From assembly GCF_000479335.1 (NCBI RefSeq), contig NC_022584.1, forward strand, positions 124,001 through 188,000: DNA of 64,000 bases. Reading direction: 5' to 3'. This document shows, in pieces, positions 7,983 through 16,820 of the stretch (the stretch's first letter is position 1; each line of letters opens with the position of its first letter). Origin of the DNA: Streptococcus ilei. Lineage in GTDB: Bacteria; Bacillota; Bacilli; Lactobacillales; Streptococcaceae. A program made the position numbers and the translations under genes. The notes under the pieces were generated by a model, which worked only from the letters and a program-made list of their open reading frames with translations, made no database searches and had not been told where the DNA came from.

Positions 7983-8288
7983 ATGATTAAAATTTTAGCT
8001 GCCTGTGGTGCAGGGGTTAACTCAAGCCACCAAATTAAAAGTGCTCTAGAAGAAGAGCTTTCAAACCGTGGATATGATGTACAATGTGATGCGGTAATGG
8101 TAAAAGATGTCAATGAAGACTTGATTAGAGGTTATGATATCTTCACGCCAATCGCTGCAACAGATCTAGGCTTTGACCCTGGTATTCCAGTAGTTGAAGC
8201 TGGTCCAATCTTGTTCCGTATTCCAGCTATGAGCGCTCCGGTATATGACAATATCGAAGCAGCCATCAAAGAACATGGGTTAAGCTAA
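7983..8288 (+). CDS. PTS EIIB component, galactitol/galactose type
   Basis: A 101-residue EIIB of the GatB family. The phospho-accepting Cys8 lies in the P-loop LAACGAGVNSS. The start ATG 7983 (MIKILAACG) is preceded by TGGAGGTCATTC. It passes phosphate from EIIA to the sugar carried by EIIC. It sits 39 bp after EIIA and 96 bp before EIIC. A hairpin AGCGATTCC/GGGAGTTGCT (8310-8334) without a U-tract separates it from EIIC, possibly an mRNA processing or stability element. Confidence 0.88.
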   Translation: MIKILAACGAGVNSSHQIKSALEEELSNRGYDVQCDAVMVKDVNEDLIRGYDIFTPIAATDLGFDPGIPVVEAGPILFRIPAMSAPVYDNIEAAIKEHGLS

Positions 8289-8309
8289 TTTGTTCTTCTT
8301 TTCTTTGTA

Positions 8310-8334
8310 AGCGATTCCTATATTGGGAGTTGCT
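8310..8334 (+). other. Intercistronic hairpin between EIIB and EIIC
   Basis: A nine-pair stem AGCGATTCC / GGGAGTTGCT with two wobble pairs and no U-tract, so an mRNA processing or stabilising hairpin is more likely than a terminator. Confidence 0.45.
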
Positions 8335-8384
8335 AACATTCTTAATTTTGTAAAATATAAAAATATAAATCGGGAGGATTTATT

Positions 8385-9860
8385 ATGAATGGCATTATCG
8401 ATTTTGCCAATAAGTTTTTCAAACCCATTCTAGATATGGGCGCACCGATCATCATGTTGATCGTCTTGACTTTATTGGCTCTCTTGTTTGGAGTGAAATT
8501 CTCCAAAGCGCTTGAAGGTGGTATTAAACTTGCCATCGCCCTTACTGGTATCGGTGCAATCATCGGTATGTTGAATGGAGCTTTCTCAGCGTCTCTTGCA
8601 AAATTCGTTGAGAACACTGGTATTCAATTGAATATCACAGACGTTGGTTGGGCACCACTTGCTACCATCACTTGGGGGTCTGCCTGGACACTTTACTTCT
8701 TGCTAGTTATGTTGGTTGTCAACATTGTCATGCTTGCAATGAAGAAAACAGATACACTTGATGTCGATATCTTTGATATCTGGCACTTGTCTATCACAGG
8801 TCTTTTGATTAAATGGTATGCGGATAAAAATGGAGTTAGCGCAGGAGTTTCCCTCTTAGTTGCCACTCTTGCAGTTGTTCTTGTAGGGATTATGAAAATC
8901 ATCAACTCAGACTTGATGAAACCAACATTTGACGATTTGTTGAATGCACCAAGTTCATCACCTATGACTTCAACTCACATGAACTACATGATGAACCCAA
9001 TCATCATGGTTTTGGATAAAATCTTTGACAAATTCTTCCCAGGTCTTGACAAATACGACTTTGACGCAGCTAAATTGAACAAGAAAATTGGTTTCTGGGG
9101 ATCTAAATTCTTCATCGGTTTCCTTCTTGGTATTGTCATCGGTATCATGGGTACTCCACATCCAGTTGCTGATGTAGCTGATGCTAAAACTTGGGAATTG
9201 GTTATTAAAGGTTGGTTGAGCCTTGGTTTGACTGCCGGTGTCTGCTTGGAATTGTTCTCATTGATTGGTTCTTGGTTCATCGCAGCGGTAGAACCATTGT
9301 CACAAGGTATTACAAACGTTGCTACTAAACGTCTTCAAGGACGTAAATTCAATATCGGTTTGGACTGGCCATTTATCGCTGGTCGTGCAGAAATCTGGGC
9401 TTGTGCCAACGTACTTGCACCAATCATGTTGATCGAAGCAGTGCTTCTTTCTAAAGTTGGAAATGGTATCTTGCCACTTGCAGGGATCATCGCTATGGGT
9501 GTGACTCCAGCCTTGTTGGTTGTAACACGTGGTAAATTGATCCGTATGATTGTATTTGGAACACTCTTGTTGCCACTCTTCCTTCTTTCAGGTACTCTTA
9601 TTGCACCATTCGCTACTGAATTGGCGAAAAGTGTAAAAGCCTTTCCAGAAGGAGTTGACAAAGCTCAATTGATCACTCACTCAACTCTTGAAGGACCTGT
9701 TGAAAAATTGCTCGGTTGGACAATCGGTAATGCAACAACTGGTGATATTAAATTGATCATTGGTGTTGTTGCCTTCTTAGCATTCTACGTTGGAATCTTT
9801 GCATGGTACAGAAAACAAATGATCAAACGTAACGAAGAATACGCAGCAAATGCAAAATAA
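8385..9860 (+). CDS. PTS EIIC component, GatC family (galactitol/galactose permease)
   Basis: A 491-residue polytopic membrane protein with around ten or more hydrophobic segments. It is the sugar-translocating subunit of the GatABC-type PTS. Recognisable features are the N-terminal FFKPILDMGAPIIMLIVLTLLALLFG, the loop LNAPSSSPMTSTHMNYMMNPI and the PHPVADVADAKTWEL region. The start ATG 8385 is preceded by GGGAGGATT. It ends in a terminator-like hairpin before lacX, so lacX-lacABCD expression probably depends on partial read-through. Confidence 0.88.
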   Translation: MNGIIDFANKFFKPILDMGAPIIMLIVLTLLALLFGVKFSKALEGGIKLAIALTGIGAIIGMLNGAFSASLAKFVENTGIQLNITDVGWAPLATITWGSAWTLYFLLVMLVVNIVMLAMKKTDTLDVDIFDIWHLSITGLLIKWYADKNGVSAGVSLLVATLAVVLVGIMKIINSDLMKPTFDDLLNAPSSSPMTSTHMNYMMNPIIMVLDKIFDKFFPGLDKYDFDAAKLNKKIGFWGSKFFIGFLLGIVIGIMGTPHPVADVADAKTWELVIKGWLSLGLTAGVCLELFSLIGSWFIAAVEPLSQGITNVATKRLQGRKFNIGLDWPFIAGRAEIWACANVLAPIMLIEAVLLSKVGNGILPLAGIIAMGVTPALLVVTRGKLIRMIVFGTLLLPLFLLSGTLIAPFATELAKSVKAFPEGVDKAQLITHSTLEGPVEKLLGWTIGNATTGDIKLIIGVVAFLAFYVGIFAWYRKQMIKRNEEYAANAK

Positions 9861-9885
9861 TCCGCTCCTAAATATGTAACTTGAT

Positions 9886-9936
9886 AAAACTAGGGTATCA
9901 ATTTTCCAGATATGGAGGGGTAGCCTAGTTTTTTCT
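9886..9936 (+). terminator. Terminator or attenuator between EIIC and lacX
   Basis: AAACTAGG / CCTAGTTT with a long loop and a following T-run (TTTTTTC). Confidence 0.65.
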
Positions 9937-9963
9937 CTAAAATAACATGCTAAGGAGTGAAAT

Positions 9964-10848
9964 ATGAGGATAGCTTTAAAAAATAATGATCTGGAAGTTT
10001 GTTTCAAGGAGTTAGGTGGTGAGCTGGCCTCTATCAAAGATCAGGATGGTATCGAATATCTTTGGCAGGGTGATGCTCAGTATTGGAGTGGCCAAGCCCC
10101 AGTTCTCTTTCCTATCTGTGGTTCGGTTCGAAATGATACGACCTTGTATCGCCCTCAAGGTGTTGGGAAGATCCCTCGCCACGGGCTAGTTCGCAAGAAA
10201 AATTTTGAGCTGGTAGAGCAAACAAAAGATCAGGTGACTTTTGGGATAGAAGATACGGAAGAAATGTATCAGCAATATCCCTACCATTTCAGATTAGAAA
10301 TTTCCTATCAATTGCTAGGTAAAACCATTCAAGTAACCTATCGGGTTCACCATCTTGGTGAAGAAGGAGTCATGCCCTTTTTCGTTGGTGGTCATCCAGG
10401 ATTTAATTGTCCGTTGCTGGCGGATGAAGGGTTTGAAGATTACTACCTGGAGTTCGAACAAGAAGAGACCTGTAGCATTCCAAAATCCTATCCAGAGACA
10501 GGCTTGCTAAACGTCTTTGATCGGACACCTTTCTTACAGCAAGAGAAAATTCTAAATCTCGATTACGATCTCTTCCAAAAGGATGCCATCACCTTAGATT
10601 GCTTACAATCAAGAAGGGTGACTCTCCGCTCTAAAAAGCATGAGAAGGGGGTAAGTCTGCATTTTCCAGATTTTTCAAACTTGATTATCTGGACAACGCC
10701 AAATAAAGGGCCATTTATCGCATTAGAACCTTGGTCTGGTTTATCCACTTCCCTTGAAGAGAGTGATTATTTGGAATATAAAAAGCAAGTTCGACTTTTG
10801 CCAGCAGGTCAAACAGCTGAACTAAGTTTTGAAATCGAAATTTTATAG
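9964..10848 (+). CDS. lacX: Aldose 1-epimerase family protein, LacX type
   Basis: A 294-residue galactose-mutarotase-like beta protein. LacX-family signatures are the N-terminal SIKDQDGIEYLWQGDAQYWSGQAPVLFPICG and the mid-protein PFFVGGHPGFNCPL, which carries the His of the active site. The family interconverts sugar anomers; in lac operons LacX is a conserved but not well-defined accessory enzyme. The start ATG 9964 follows AAGGAGTGAAAT. It lies between the PTS EIIC and lacA, all in one direction. Confidence 0.82.
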   Translation: MRIALKNNDLEVCFKELGGELASIKDQDGIEYLWQGDAQYWSGQAPVLFPICGSVRNDTTLYRPQGVGKIPRHGLVRKKNFELVEQTKDQVTFGIEDTEEMYQQYPYHFRLEISYQLLGKTIQVTYRVHHLGEEGVMPFFVGGHPGFNCPLLADEGFEDYYLEFEQEETCSIPKSYPETGLLNVFDRTPFLQQEKILNLDYDLFQKDAITLDCLQSRRVTLRSKKHEKGVSLHFPDFSNLIIWTTPNKGPFIALEPWSGLSTSLEESDYLEYKKQVRLLPAGQTAELSFEIEIL

Positions 10849-10917
10849 ATAATAATGTTGTTGAATATAGAAGTTTCTGTATTTGATTGAAAAATGAATT
10901 AAAAGAAGGAGCATAAT

Positions 10918-11343
10918 ATGTCAGTTATTATTGGTGCGGATGCAGCAGGTATCCGCTTAAAAGAAGTAGTCAAAGAATATTTGGAAGCAGAAGGTTTCCA
11001 AGTAGTGGATGTGACAGAAGAAGGGCAAGACTTTGTGGATGTGACCTTGGCTGTTGCTAAGGAAGTCAAACAAGCAGAAGACAATCTTGGTATTGTTATT
11101 GATGCTTATGGAGCTGGTCCATTCATGGTTGCTACTAAAATTAAAGGAATGGTTGCGGCAGAAGTTTCAGATGAGCGTTCTGCTTATATGACTCGTGGCC
11201 ACAACAATTCTCGCATGATCACCATGGGCGCTCAAATCGTAGGTGACCAATTGGCCAAAAATATCGCCAAAGGTTTTGTAAACGGTAAGTATGACGGCGG
11301 TCGCCACCAAATCCGTGTCGATATGCTCAACAAGATGTGCTAA
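10918..11343 (+). CDS. lacA: Galactose-6-phosphate isomerase subunit LacA
   Basis: A 141-residue RpiB-fold protein ([22 protein letters not shown]) that forms the heteromeric isomerase with LacB. The enzyme converts D-galactose-6-phosphate to D-tagatose-6-phosphate, the first step of the tagatose pathway. Its loop reads DAYGAGPFM where LacB has the catalytic CGTG, as expected for the LacA subunit. The start at 10918 is preceded by AAGAAGGAGCATAAT. lacB follows after 16 bp. Confidence 0.95.
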   Translation: MSVIIGADAAGIRLKEVVKEYLEAEGFQVVDVTEEGQDFVDVTLAVAKEVKQAEDNLGIVIDAYGAGPFMVATKIKGMVAAEVSDERSAYMTRGHNNSRMITMGAQIVGDQLAKNIAKGFVNGKYDGGRHQIRVDMLNKMC

Positions 11344-11359
11344 GGGGAGGAGTAAAGGA

Positions 11360-11875
11360 ATGAAAATTGCAATTGGATGTGACCATATTGTCACAAATGA
11401 AAAAATGGCTGTTTCTGAATTTTTGAAATCAAAAGGTTATGAAGTTCTTGACTTCGGAACCTATGACCACGCGCGTACCCACTACCCAATTTTTGGGAAA
11501 AAAGTCGGAGAAGCAGTAGCTAGTGGTCAAGCTGATCTTGGAGTATGTATCTGTGGTACTGGTGTTGGAATTAACAACGCTGTTAACAAGGTTCCTGGAA
11601 TTCGTTCAGCCTTGGTACGCGACATGACAACGGCTCTTTATGCAAAAGAAGAACTCAATGCTAATGTCATTGGTTTTGGTGGGAAAGTAACCGGTGAATT
11701 GCTCATGTGTGATATCATTGAAGCATTCATCCATGCTGAATACAAACCAAGTGAAGAAAACAAGAAATTGATTGCCAAGATTCAACATTTGGAAACCCAT
11801 AATGATCACCAAGAGGATGCAGACTTCTTTACAGAATTCCTTGAAAAATGGGATCGTGGTGAATACCACGACTAA
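11360..11875 (+). CDS. lacB: Galactose-6-phosphate isomerase subunit LacB
   Basis: A 171-residue subunit, starting at ATG 11360 ([16 protein letters not shown]) after AGGAGTAAAGG; the longer in-frame extension overlaps lacA and is not needed. It carries the active-site loop [15 protein letters not shown] of RpiB/LacB enzymes. With LacA it isomerises galactose-6-phosphate to tagatose-6-phosphate. It lies in the operon between lacA and lacC, with 11 bp to lacC. Confidence 0.95.
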   Translation: MKIAIGCDHIVTNEKMAVSEFLKSKGYEVLDFGTYDHARTHYPIFGKKVGEAVASGQADLGVCICGTGVGINNAVNKVPGIRSALVRDMTTALYAKEELNANVIGFGGKVTGELLMCDIIEAFIHAEYKPSEENKKLIAKIQHLETHNDHQEDADFFTEFLEKWDRGEYHD

Positions 11876-11886
11876 GAGGTGAGCTT

Positions 11887-12816
11887 ATGATCTTAACTGT
11901 CACCTTGAATCCTTCCATTGATATTTCTTATCCCTTGGAAGAATTAAAGTTGGATACTGTGAATCGTGTGTCGGAAGTTTCTAAGACGGCTGGTGGTAAA
12001 GGGTTAAATGTCACCCGTGTCCTAGCTGAGAGCGGTGAAACAGTTGGAGCAACAGGTTTTGTTGGGGGGACCAATGGTCAATTCATCAAGACCCATCTTC
12101 CACGAGATGTCCAATCCTTCTTCTATGATATCCTGGGAGATACGCGAAACTGTATCGCCATCTTGCATGAAGGAAATCAAACAGAAATCTTAGAAGCAGG
12201 TCCAGAAATTATCCGGACGGAAGCTTTAGGATTCCTTCATCATTTCAAACTCCTCATGCCGACAGCGGATGTGATTGCTATTTCAGGGAGTCTTCCTACA
12301 GGGCTACCAGTGGACTATTATGCGAGCCTAATTGAGATTGCAAAAGAAGCAGGACGCAAGGTTGTACTTGATTCATCAGGCAAATCTTTAGAAGCGGTCC
12401 TTCACTCACCATTCAAACCAACGGTGATTAAACCCAATCGCGAAGAATTATCTCAACTCTTAGGACGGGATGTTTCAGCTGATTTTGAGGACTTAAAAGA
12501 AGTTTTGAAAGACCCACTGTTTGAAGGAATCGAATGGATTATCGTCTCCTTAGGTGGAGATGGTGCCTTTGCCAAACACGGAGACAGCTTCTATAAGGTC
12601 GATATTCCAAAAATTGAAGTGGTCAATCCAGTGGGATCTGGAGATTCAACCGTGGCTGGGATCTCTGCCGCCCTCAGTAGCGGAAAAGATGACGCGGCCC
12701 TCTTGACCCATGCTATGGTCCTAGGGATGCTAAATGCCCAAGAAAAGATGACAGGGCATGTCAATATGGCCCACTACGATGATTTGTATCAGAATATAAT
12801 TGTAAAAGAGGTATAA
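11887..12816 (+). CDS. lacC: Tagatose-6-phosphate kinase LacC
   Basis: A 309-residue PfkB/ribokinase-family kinase that phosphorylates tagatose-6-phosphate to tagatose-1,6-bisphosphate. Visible motifs are the N-terminal [11 protein letters not shown], the glycine-rich [14 protein letters not shown] (about residues 37-50) and the C-terminal [13 protein letters not shown] with the catalytic Asp (about 253). The start ATG 11887 follows AGAGGTGAGCTT. lacD begins one base after its stop, so translation is likely coupled. Confidence 0.95.
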   Translation: MILTVTLNPSIDISYPLEELKLDTVNRVSEVSKTAGGKGLNVTRVLAESGETVGATGFVGGTNGQFIKTHLPRDVQSFFYDILGDTRNCIAILHEGNQTEILEAGPEIIRTEALGFLHHFKLLMPTADVIAISGSLPTGLPVDYYASLIEIAKEAGRKVVLDSSGKSLEAVLHSPFKPTVIKPNREELSQLLGRDVSADFEDLKEVLKDPLFEGIEWIIVSLGGDGAFAKHGDSFYKVDIPKIEVVNPVGSGDSTVAGISAALSSGKDDAALLTHAMVLGMLNAQEKMTGHVNMAHYDDLYQNIIVKEV

Positions 12817-13000
12817 GATGGTATTAACAGAACAAAAACGCAACTATTTAGAAAAATTGAGCACCAAAGAGGGTGTGATCTCAGCCTTGGCCTTTGACCA
12901 ACGTGGTGCCTTGAAACGCCTCATGGCTCAGTACCAAGACACAGAACCAACCGTGGCTCAAATGGAAGAATTGAAGGTCTTGGTGGCTGAAGAATTGACA

Positions 13001-13496
13001 CCATTCGCATCTTCTATGCTCTTGGACCCTGAGTATGGACTTCCAGCGACTAAGGTTTTGGATGCGGAAGCGGGGCTCTTGTTGGCTTATGAAAAAACAG
13101 GCTACGACACTTCAAGCACCAAGCGTCTGCCAGACTGCCTCAACCTTTGGTCAGCTAAACGCATCAAAGAACAAGGTGCAGATGCAGTGAAATTCTTGCT
13201 CTACTATGATGTGGATAGTGCTGATGAACTCAACCAAGAAAAACAAGCCTATATCGAACGCATCGGTTCAGAATGTGCGGCAGAAGAAATTCCATTCTTC
13301 CTTGAAATCTTGGCTTACGATGAAACCATCGCTGATGCAGGTTCTGTAGAATACGCTAAAGTGAAACCTCGCAAAGTCATCGAAGCTATGAAAGTCTTCT
13401 CAGACCCACGCTTTAACATCGATGTTTTGAAAGTAGAAGTTCCTGTTAACGTCAAATACGTAGAAGGCTTTGGAGATGGTGAAATTGTTCATAGCC
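13001..13496 (+). repeat. lacD tandem duplication, unit A
   Basis: First of two directly adjacent 496-bp units. The unit begins CCATTCGCATC and ends GTTCATAGCC. The encoded protein segments of the two units are identical by eye. Confidence 0.93.
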
Positions 13497-13992
13497 CCAT
13501 TCGCATCTTCTATGCTCTTGGACCCTGAGTATGGACTTCCAGCGACTAAGGTTTTGGATGCGGAAGCGGGGCTCTTGTTGGCTTATGAAAAAACAGGCTA
13601 CGACACTTCAAGCACCAAGCGTCTGCCAGACTGCCTCAACCTTTGGTCAGCTAAACGCATCAAAGAACAAGGTGCAGATGCAGTGAAATTCTTGCTCTAC
13701 TATGATGTGGATAGTGCTGATGAACTCAACCAAGAAAAACAAGCCTATATCGAACGCATCGGTTCAGAATGTGCGGCAGAAGAAATTCCATTCTTCCTTG
13801 AAATCTTGGCTTACGATGAAACCATCGCTGATGCAGGTTCTGTAGAATACGCTAAAGTGAAACCTCGCAAAGTCATCGAAGCTATGAAAGTCTTCTCAGA
13901 CCCACGCTTTAACATCGATGTTTTGAAAGTAGAAGTTCCTGTTAACGTCAAATACGTAGAAGGCTTTGGAGATGGTGAAATTGTTCATAGCC
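13497..13992 (+). repeat. lacD tandem duplication, unit B
   Basis: Second unit, continuing into the native lacD 3' end (CCGTGAAGAGG at 13991). Only CC is shared at the junction, so there is no long homology that would explain the original duplication. Confidence 0.93.
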
Positions 13993-14260
13993 GTGAAGAG
14001 GCTGCAGCCTTCTTTAAAGAACAAGAAGCAGCAACTAACCTTCCATATATCTACTTGAGTGCAGGTGTTTCTGCTAAACTCTTCCAAGAAACCTTAGTTT
14101 TTGCGCATGAAGCAGGAGCGAACTTCAACGGAGTTCTTTGTGGCCGTGCAACTTGGGCTGGATCTGTAGAAGCCTACATCAAGAATGGGGAAGCTGCAGC
14201 TCGTGAATGGTTGCGTACCGAAGGTCGTCGCAACATTGAAGAACTCAACCAAGTCTTGGA

Positions 14261-14294
14261 CCAAGTCGCAACTTCTTGGAAAGAGCGTATTTAA
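14261..14294 (+). repeat. 34-bp repeat: lacD 3' end, copy 1
   Basis: The last 11 codons and stop of lacD (from CCAAGTCGCAAC to GCGTATTTAA). The same 34 bases recur at 14729-14762. Confidence 0.92.
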
Positions 14295-14415
14295 CAGTGT
14301 AGACCACTCCTTTAACGATGGGCGTTCGAATTTCCTTGAAGAGCCCAGAGAATACAACGATAAACAGCTATTTCTTAGAAAAAAACAAAAAAGTTAAAAA
14401 GTTGTTAAGAAAGGG

Positions 14416-14444
14416 TTTACAAAAACAAAAGCGTGTGCTATACT
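14416..14444 (+). promoter_or_regulatory. Promoter of the lacT remnant
   Basis: TTTACA (14416-14421), 17 bp spacer, TATACT (14439-14444): a near-consensus sigma-A promoter that still drives the truncated gene. Confidence 0.75.
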
Positions 14445-14459
14445 TAATCCATAAGTGAA

Positions 14460-14550
14460 TACAAGGTGAGTGTTAGTAAGTTAGATTACGCATGATCACA
14501 GATGAATCGGGGAGAAACCTCTCTGATCTCATTTGTGGTCATTTTTTATA
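14460..14550 (+). promoter_or_regulatory. RAT antiterminator/terminator leader of lacT
   Basis: The leader GAGTGTTAGTAAGTTAGATTACG resembles a ribonucleic antiterminator for BglG/LicT-type proteins. It is followed by a strong terminator hairpin (arms 14492-14512 and 14523-14541, loop GAAAC) and a T6 run. In intact lac operons LacT binds such a leader to allow read-through in the presence of lactose. Confidence 0.7.
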
Positions 14551-14585
14551 CCCTAAACCTTAAATAAACTATCAAGGAGAGTACC

Positions 14586-14762
14586 ATGTATCGGATTTTG
14601 AATCCACTCAATCACAATGTTGCTCTGGTGAGGAATGACAAAGGGGAAGAACTGATTGTCATTGGAAAAGGAATCGTTTTTGGGAAAAAGAAGGGCGACC
14701 TAGTCCCTAAAGAAAAGGTAGAAAAGCTCCAAGTCGCAACTTCTTGGAAAGAGCGTATTTAA
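14586..14762 (+). pseudogene. lacT: Truncated LacT antiterminator fused to the LacD tail
   Basis: The ORF starts at ATG 14586 after AAGGAGAGTACC and encodes 58 residues. Residues 1-47 are the CAT RNA-binding domain of BglG/LicT antiterminators (MYRILNPLNHNVALVRND..., then GKGIVFGKKKGDLV). Residues 48-58 ([10 protein letters not shown] and stop) are the C-terminus of LacD, joined in frame. Both PRD regulatory domains are gone (the family is about 280 residues). The lactose PTS and phospho-beta-galactosidase genes that normally follow lacT are absent, so this is the scar of a deletion or rearrangement. Confidence 0.85.
14729..14762 (+). repeat. 34-bp repeat: lacD 3' end, copy 2
   Basis: The same 34 bases as 14261-14294, here fused to lacT. 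They mark the downstream edge of the rearranged segment. Confidence 0.92.
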
Positions 14763-14783
14763 TTTCTTTGTTCCTAACGTATC

Positions 14784-14823
14784 AAATAGTCTTTCTAGAA
14801 AAATCTAGAAGGACTATTTTTTT
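14784..14823 (+). terminator. Terminator at the end of the lac region
   Basis: AAATAGTCTTTCTAGA / TCTAGAAGGACTATTT followed by a T-run. This was probably the terminator of the original, longer lac operon. The remaining bases to 15000 hold only the promoter of the next gene (TATAAT near 14980). Confidence 0.85.
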
Positions 14824-15012
14824 GTTTCTATGCAGGAGTAGTTCCGTCATTCATCAAAAATTGGTTCCCAATGTTCATAAATCTGATTAAGCTTTCATTC
14901 ACTATTCAAATGGCTTCTAATTTGTAAGGGTTTATGTGATAATTTCACATTACAATCGAAAATAAGAGTGTTTTAGAGTATAATAGTTTCATTAGAATGA
15001 AGGAGTTGGCGT

Positions 15013-15651
15013 ATGGAAAGGATCGTATATAGAGAAGCAAGGCTAGATGAGTACAAGCTAATTGGAAAAGTCTGTGCTGATGCTTTTATGAATTATCCAT
15101 TTTTAACCGTCATTAAAGAAGATTTAAAAAAGCCTGAATACTTTCCAGCTTTTATTGAACTATTGCATACCTTGTTAGTCAAGCTCTACATCAAAGGGGA
15201 AACGTGCTTAGTTGCTGAACGAGATGGAGAAATTATAGCAGTAGGGCTCTTGCAACAAAAAGATTTCTCAATGGTCTCTTACCTACTAAATGGAATTATC
15301 AAATTGTTCCGTTACATTAGCCCTTGGAAATTGATGAAATATCTGGACCTAGTGGAGCGTTCGGAGCAACATTTAAAAAAATCTGGAAACTTTGATTGGT
15401 ATCTAATGATATTAGCTGTGAGCCCAACTGTTCAGGGTCAAGGGGTTGGTAGTCATTTTCTCCAAAACGGGATTGAACCTTACGTAAAGGCCAAAGGGTG
15501 TAAGCGTCTAGGCTTGATTACTAGTACGCAACAAAATGTCTTCTTCTATGAAAAAAATGAATTCGTCCTATTAGATTCTATGGTGCTAGACTATGGAAAA
15601 CAAAGCGTTGGAAATTGGGCTTTTTTGAAGACCCTTGATGACGAATCTTAG
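15013..15651 (+). CDS. GNAT-family N-acetyltransferase
   Basis: A 212-residue GCN5-related acetyltransferase. The acetyl-CoA binding motif is in MILAVSPTVQGQGVGSHFLQNGI (about residues 136-158; the R/Q-x-x-G-x-G/A pattern is QGQGVG). The C-terminal STQQNVFFYEKNEF is the family's usual end. The substrate is unknown. The start ATG 15013 follows AAGGAGTTGGC. It is monocistronic with its own promoter and a bidirectional terminator. Confidence 0.85.
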   Translation: MERIVYREARLDEYKLIGKVCADAFMNYPFLTVIKEDLKKPEYFPAFIELLHTLLVKLYIKGETCLVAERDGEIIAVGLLQQKDFSMVSYLLNGIIKLFRYISPWKLMKYLDLVERSEQHLKKSGNFDWYLMILAVSPTVQGQGVGSHFLQNGIEPYVKAKGCKRLGLITSTQQNVFFYEKNEFVLLDSMVLDYGKQSVGNWAFLKTLDDES

Positions 15652-15660
15652 ATGATTAAA

Positions 15661-15688
15661 AAAAGGAGCTCTTGGGGCTCCTTTTAGT
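15661..15688. terminator. Bidirectional terminator between the GNAT gene and the GIY-YIG gene
   Basis: AAAAGGAGC / GCTCCTTTT with flanking A- and T-runs, between converging genes. Confidence 0.8.
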
Positions 15689-15698
15689 GTGCAAACAA

Positions 15699-15986
15699 TT
15701 ATTTAGTTTCTTTATGTTCTGGATCTAGCTTGGATTGTTGATGCTTGATATAGGTCAGTTTTTCCTCTCGGCTCTTCCGTTTAAAGAGTGCCTCGGCTGA
15801 CATAGCAGCTCTTTTGTCGGGGAAAGACTCCTGGTAGATCAAAGTCACAGGAAGTCTGGGACGGGTATATTTTGCGCCTTTGCCAGCATTGTGGGTTTTG
15901 ATACGGCGCTCGATATCGGTGGTGTAGCCAGTATAGAGGGTCCCATCCGCACACTGGACTACATACATATAAGCTTTAGTTTCCAT
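15699..15986 (-). CDS. GIY-YIG domain protein (YhbQ/UPF0213 type)
   Basis: A 95-residue protein consisting of a single GIY-YIG nuclease fold: [28 protein letters not shown], with the conserved Tyr, Gly and Arg residues. Members are related to UvrC and homing nucleases; the cellular role of this small family is not established. I choose ATG 15986 ([10 protein letters not shown]); it overlaps the upstream methyltransferase gene by 11 bp, so the two are translationally coupled. An in-frame upstream ATG lies deep inside that gene. Confidence 0.85.
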   Translation of the reverse strand: METKAYMYVVQCADGTLYTGYTTDIERRIKTHNAGKGAKYTRPRLPVTLIYQESFPDKRAAMSAEALFKRKSREEKLTYIKHQQSKLDPEHKETK

Positions 15987-16722
15987 AGTAAATCTCATGA
16001 ATCTCCGGCGTATAGCTTCCATCTTCTTCATGGATGAACAGTGGAGGAAGAATTTTTAGACCATCCCGCGATCCATCTTTAATGGCCTCAATGAGGAGCA
16101 TGTTGGCATCTTTATGGACCTTGGGATAGACAAATTGAATCCGTTTGGGAGCCAGATTGAAGCGTTTCATGGTTTCGATGATATCTAAGAAGCGATCCGG
16201 ACGATGCACCATGACGAGTCGGCCATTGGACTTGAGAGTTCGTTGGGCCACTTGACAAATTTGGTCCAAATTGGTGGTGATCTCGTGACGGGCTAGCAAA
16301 TAATGAGGGCTCTCATTTAAATTGGAGTGCTCGTCCACTTTAAAGTAAGGAGGATTACAGAGAATAAGGTCGATTTTACTACCAGGGAAATGGTGGGGCA
16401 AGTTTTTTAAATCATCGGTAATCATGGACATGCGGTCGGAGAGGCCATTCAATTGGATGGAACGCTCTGCCATGTCGGCGAGTCTTTCTTGTATCTCCAC
16501 TCCAACGATGGTTGCTTTGGTGCGCGTGCTAGCGAAGAGTCCGACAGCGCCATTGCCGGCACAAAGATCGACAATCAGACCACGGTTGGGCAACTTAGGA
16601 AAACGTGACAAAAGGACACTATCAATAGAATAGCTAAAAACCTCTCTGTTTTGAATGATTTTCACATCGCTTGAAAATAGTTGGTTGACGCGTTCGCCGT
16701 CTTTTAATTCGATATTGTTCAT
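15976..16722 (-). CDS. tRNA1(Val) A37 N6-methyltransferase (TrmN6-like)
   Basis: A 248-residue SAM-dependent methyltransferase. The SAM motif is [16 protein letters not shown] and the NPPY motif (ILCNPPYF) marks adenine-N6 transfer, as in YfiC/TrmN6. The start is ATG 16722 ([16 protein letters not shown]); the longer frame to 16803 has no support. A TATAAT box with an upstream TG lies only six bases before this ATG and no Shine-Dalgarno sequence is present, so the mRNA is probably leaderless. The next gene (GIY-YIG) overlaps its 3' end. Confidence 0.85.
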   Translation of the reverse strand: MNNIELKDGERVNQLFSSDVKIIQNREVFSYSIDSVLLSRFPKLPNRGLIVDLCAGNGAVGLFASTRTKATIVGVEIQERLADMAERSIQLNGLSDRMSMITDDLKNLPHHFPGSKIDLILCNPPYFKVDEHSNLNESPHYLLARHEITTNLDQICQVAQRTLKSNGRLVMVHRPDRFLDIIETMKRFNLAPKRIQFVYPKVHKDANMLLIEAIKDGSRDGLKILPPLFIHEEDGSYTPEIHEIYYGN

Positions 16723-16728
16723 GGCTTT

Positions 16729-16737
16729 ATTATAGCA
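16729..16737 (-). promoter_or_regulatory. Extended -10 promoter of the methyltransferase gene
   Basis: On the minus strand TGCTATAAT ends six bases before the ATG. This spacing places the transcription start at or within a base of the start codon. Confidence 0.6.
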
Positions 16738-16774
16738 TGAAAAGAGAGCGGGGAAAAGCGTAGAAAGGGATAAG

Positions 16775-16810
16775 AAAAAATAAGGACAGAACTTTCGTCC
16801 CATCCTTATC
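16775..16810 (-). terminator. P-type ATPase terminator
   Basis: On the minus strand ATAAGGA / TCCTTAT with extra pairing inside, followed by TTTTTTC. Confidence 0.75.
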
Positions 16811-16820
16811 CAAGAGTTGT

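Larger units (their letters stand above)
12818..14294 (+). pseudogene. lacD: Tagatose-1,6-bisphosphate aldolase LacD, broken by a 496-bp tandem duplication
   Basis: LacD is a 326-residue class I aldolase that cleaves tagatose-1,6-bisphosphate to DHAP and glyceraldehyde-3-phosphate. Here bases 13001-13496 are repeated perfectly as 13497-13992. Because 496 is not a multiple of three, the reading frame is lost at the junction. The first product runs from 12818 to 13528: 226 native residues, including LKVEVP with the Schiff-base Lys, then ten foreign ones. Removing one repeat restores exactly 981 bp (326 codons plus stop). A second open frame from ATG 13470 to 14294 encodes nearly the whole protein from about residue 62. 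Neither fragment is complete. It may be a real reversible duplication or an assembly error. Confidence 0.9.

Noticed and set aside
13470..14294. A second, independent aldolase gene after lacD
   Set aside because: Its sequence is the duplicated lacD unit plus the native 3' end; the start is in another frame and only arises at the duplication junction. It is annotated as part of the broken lacD.
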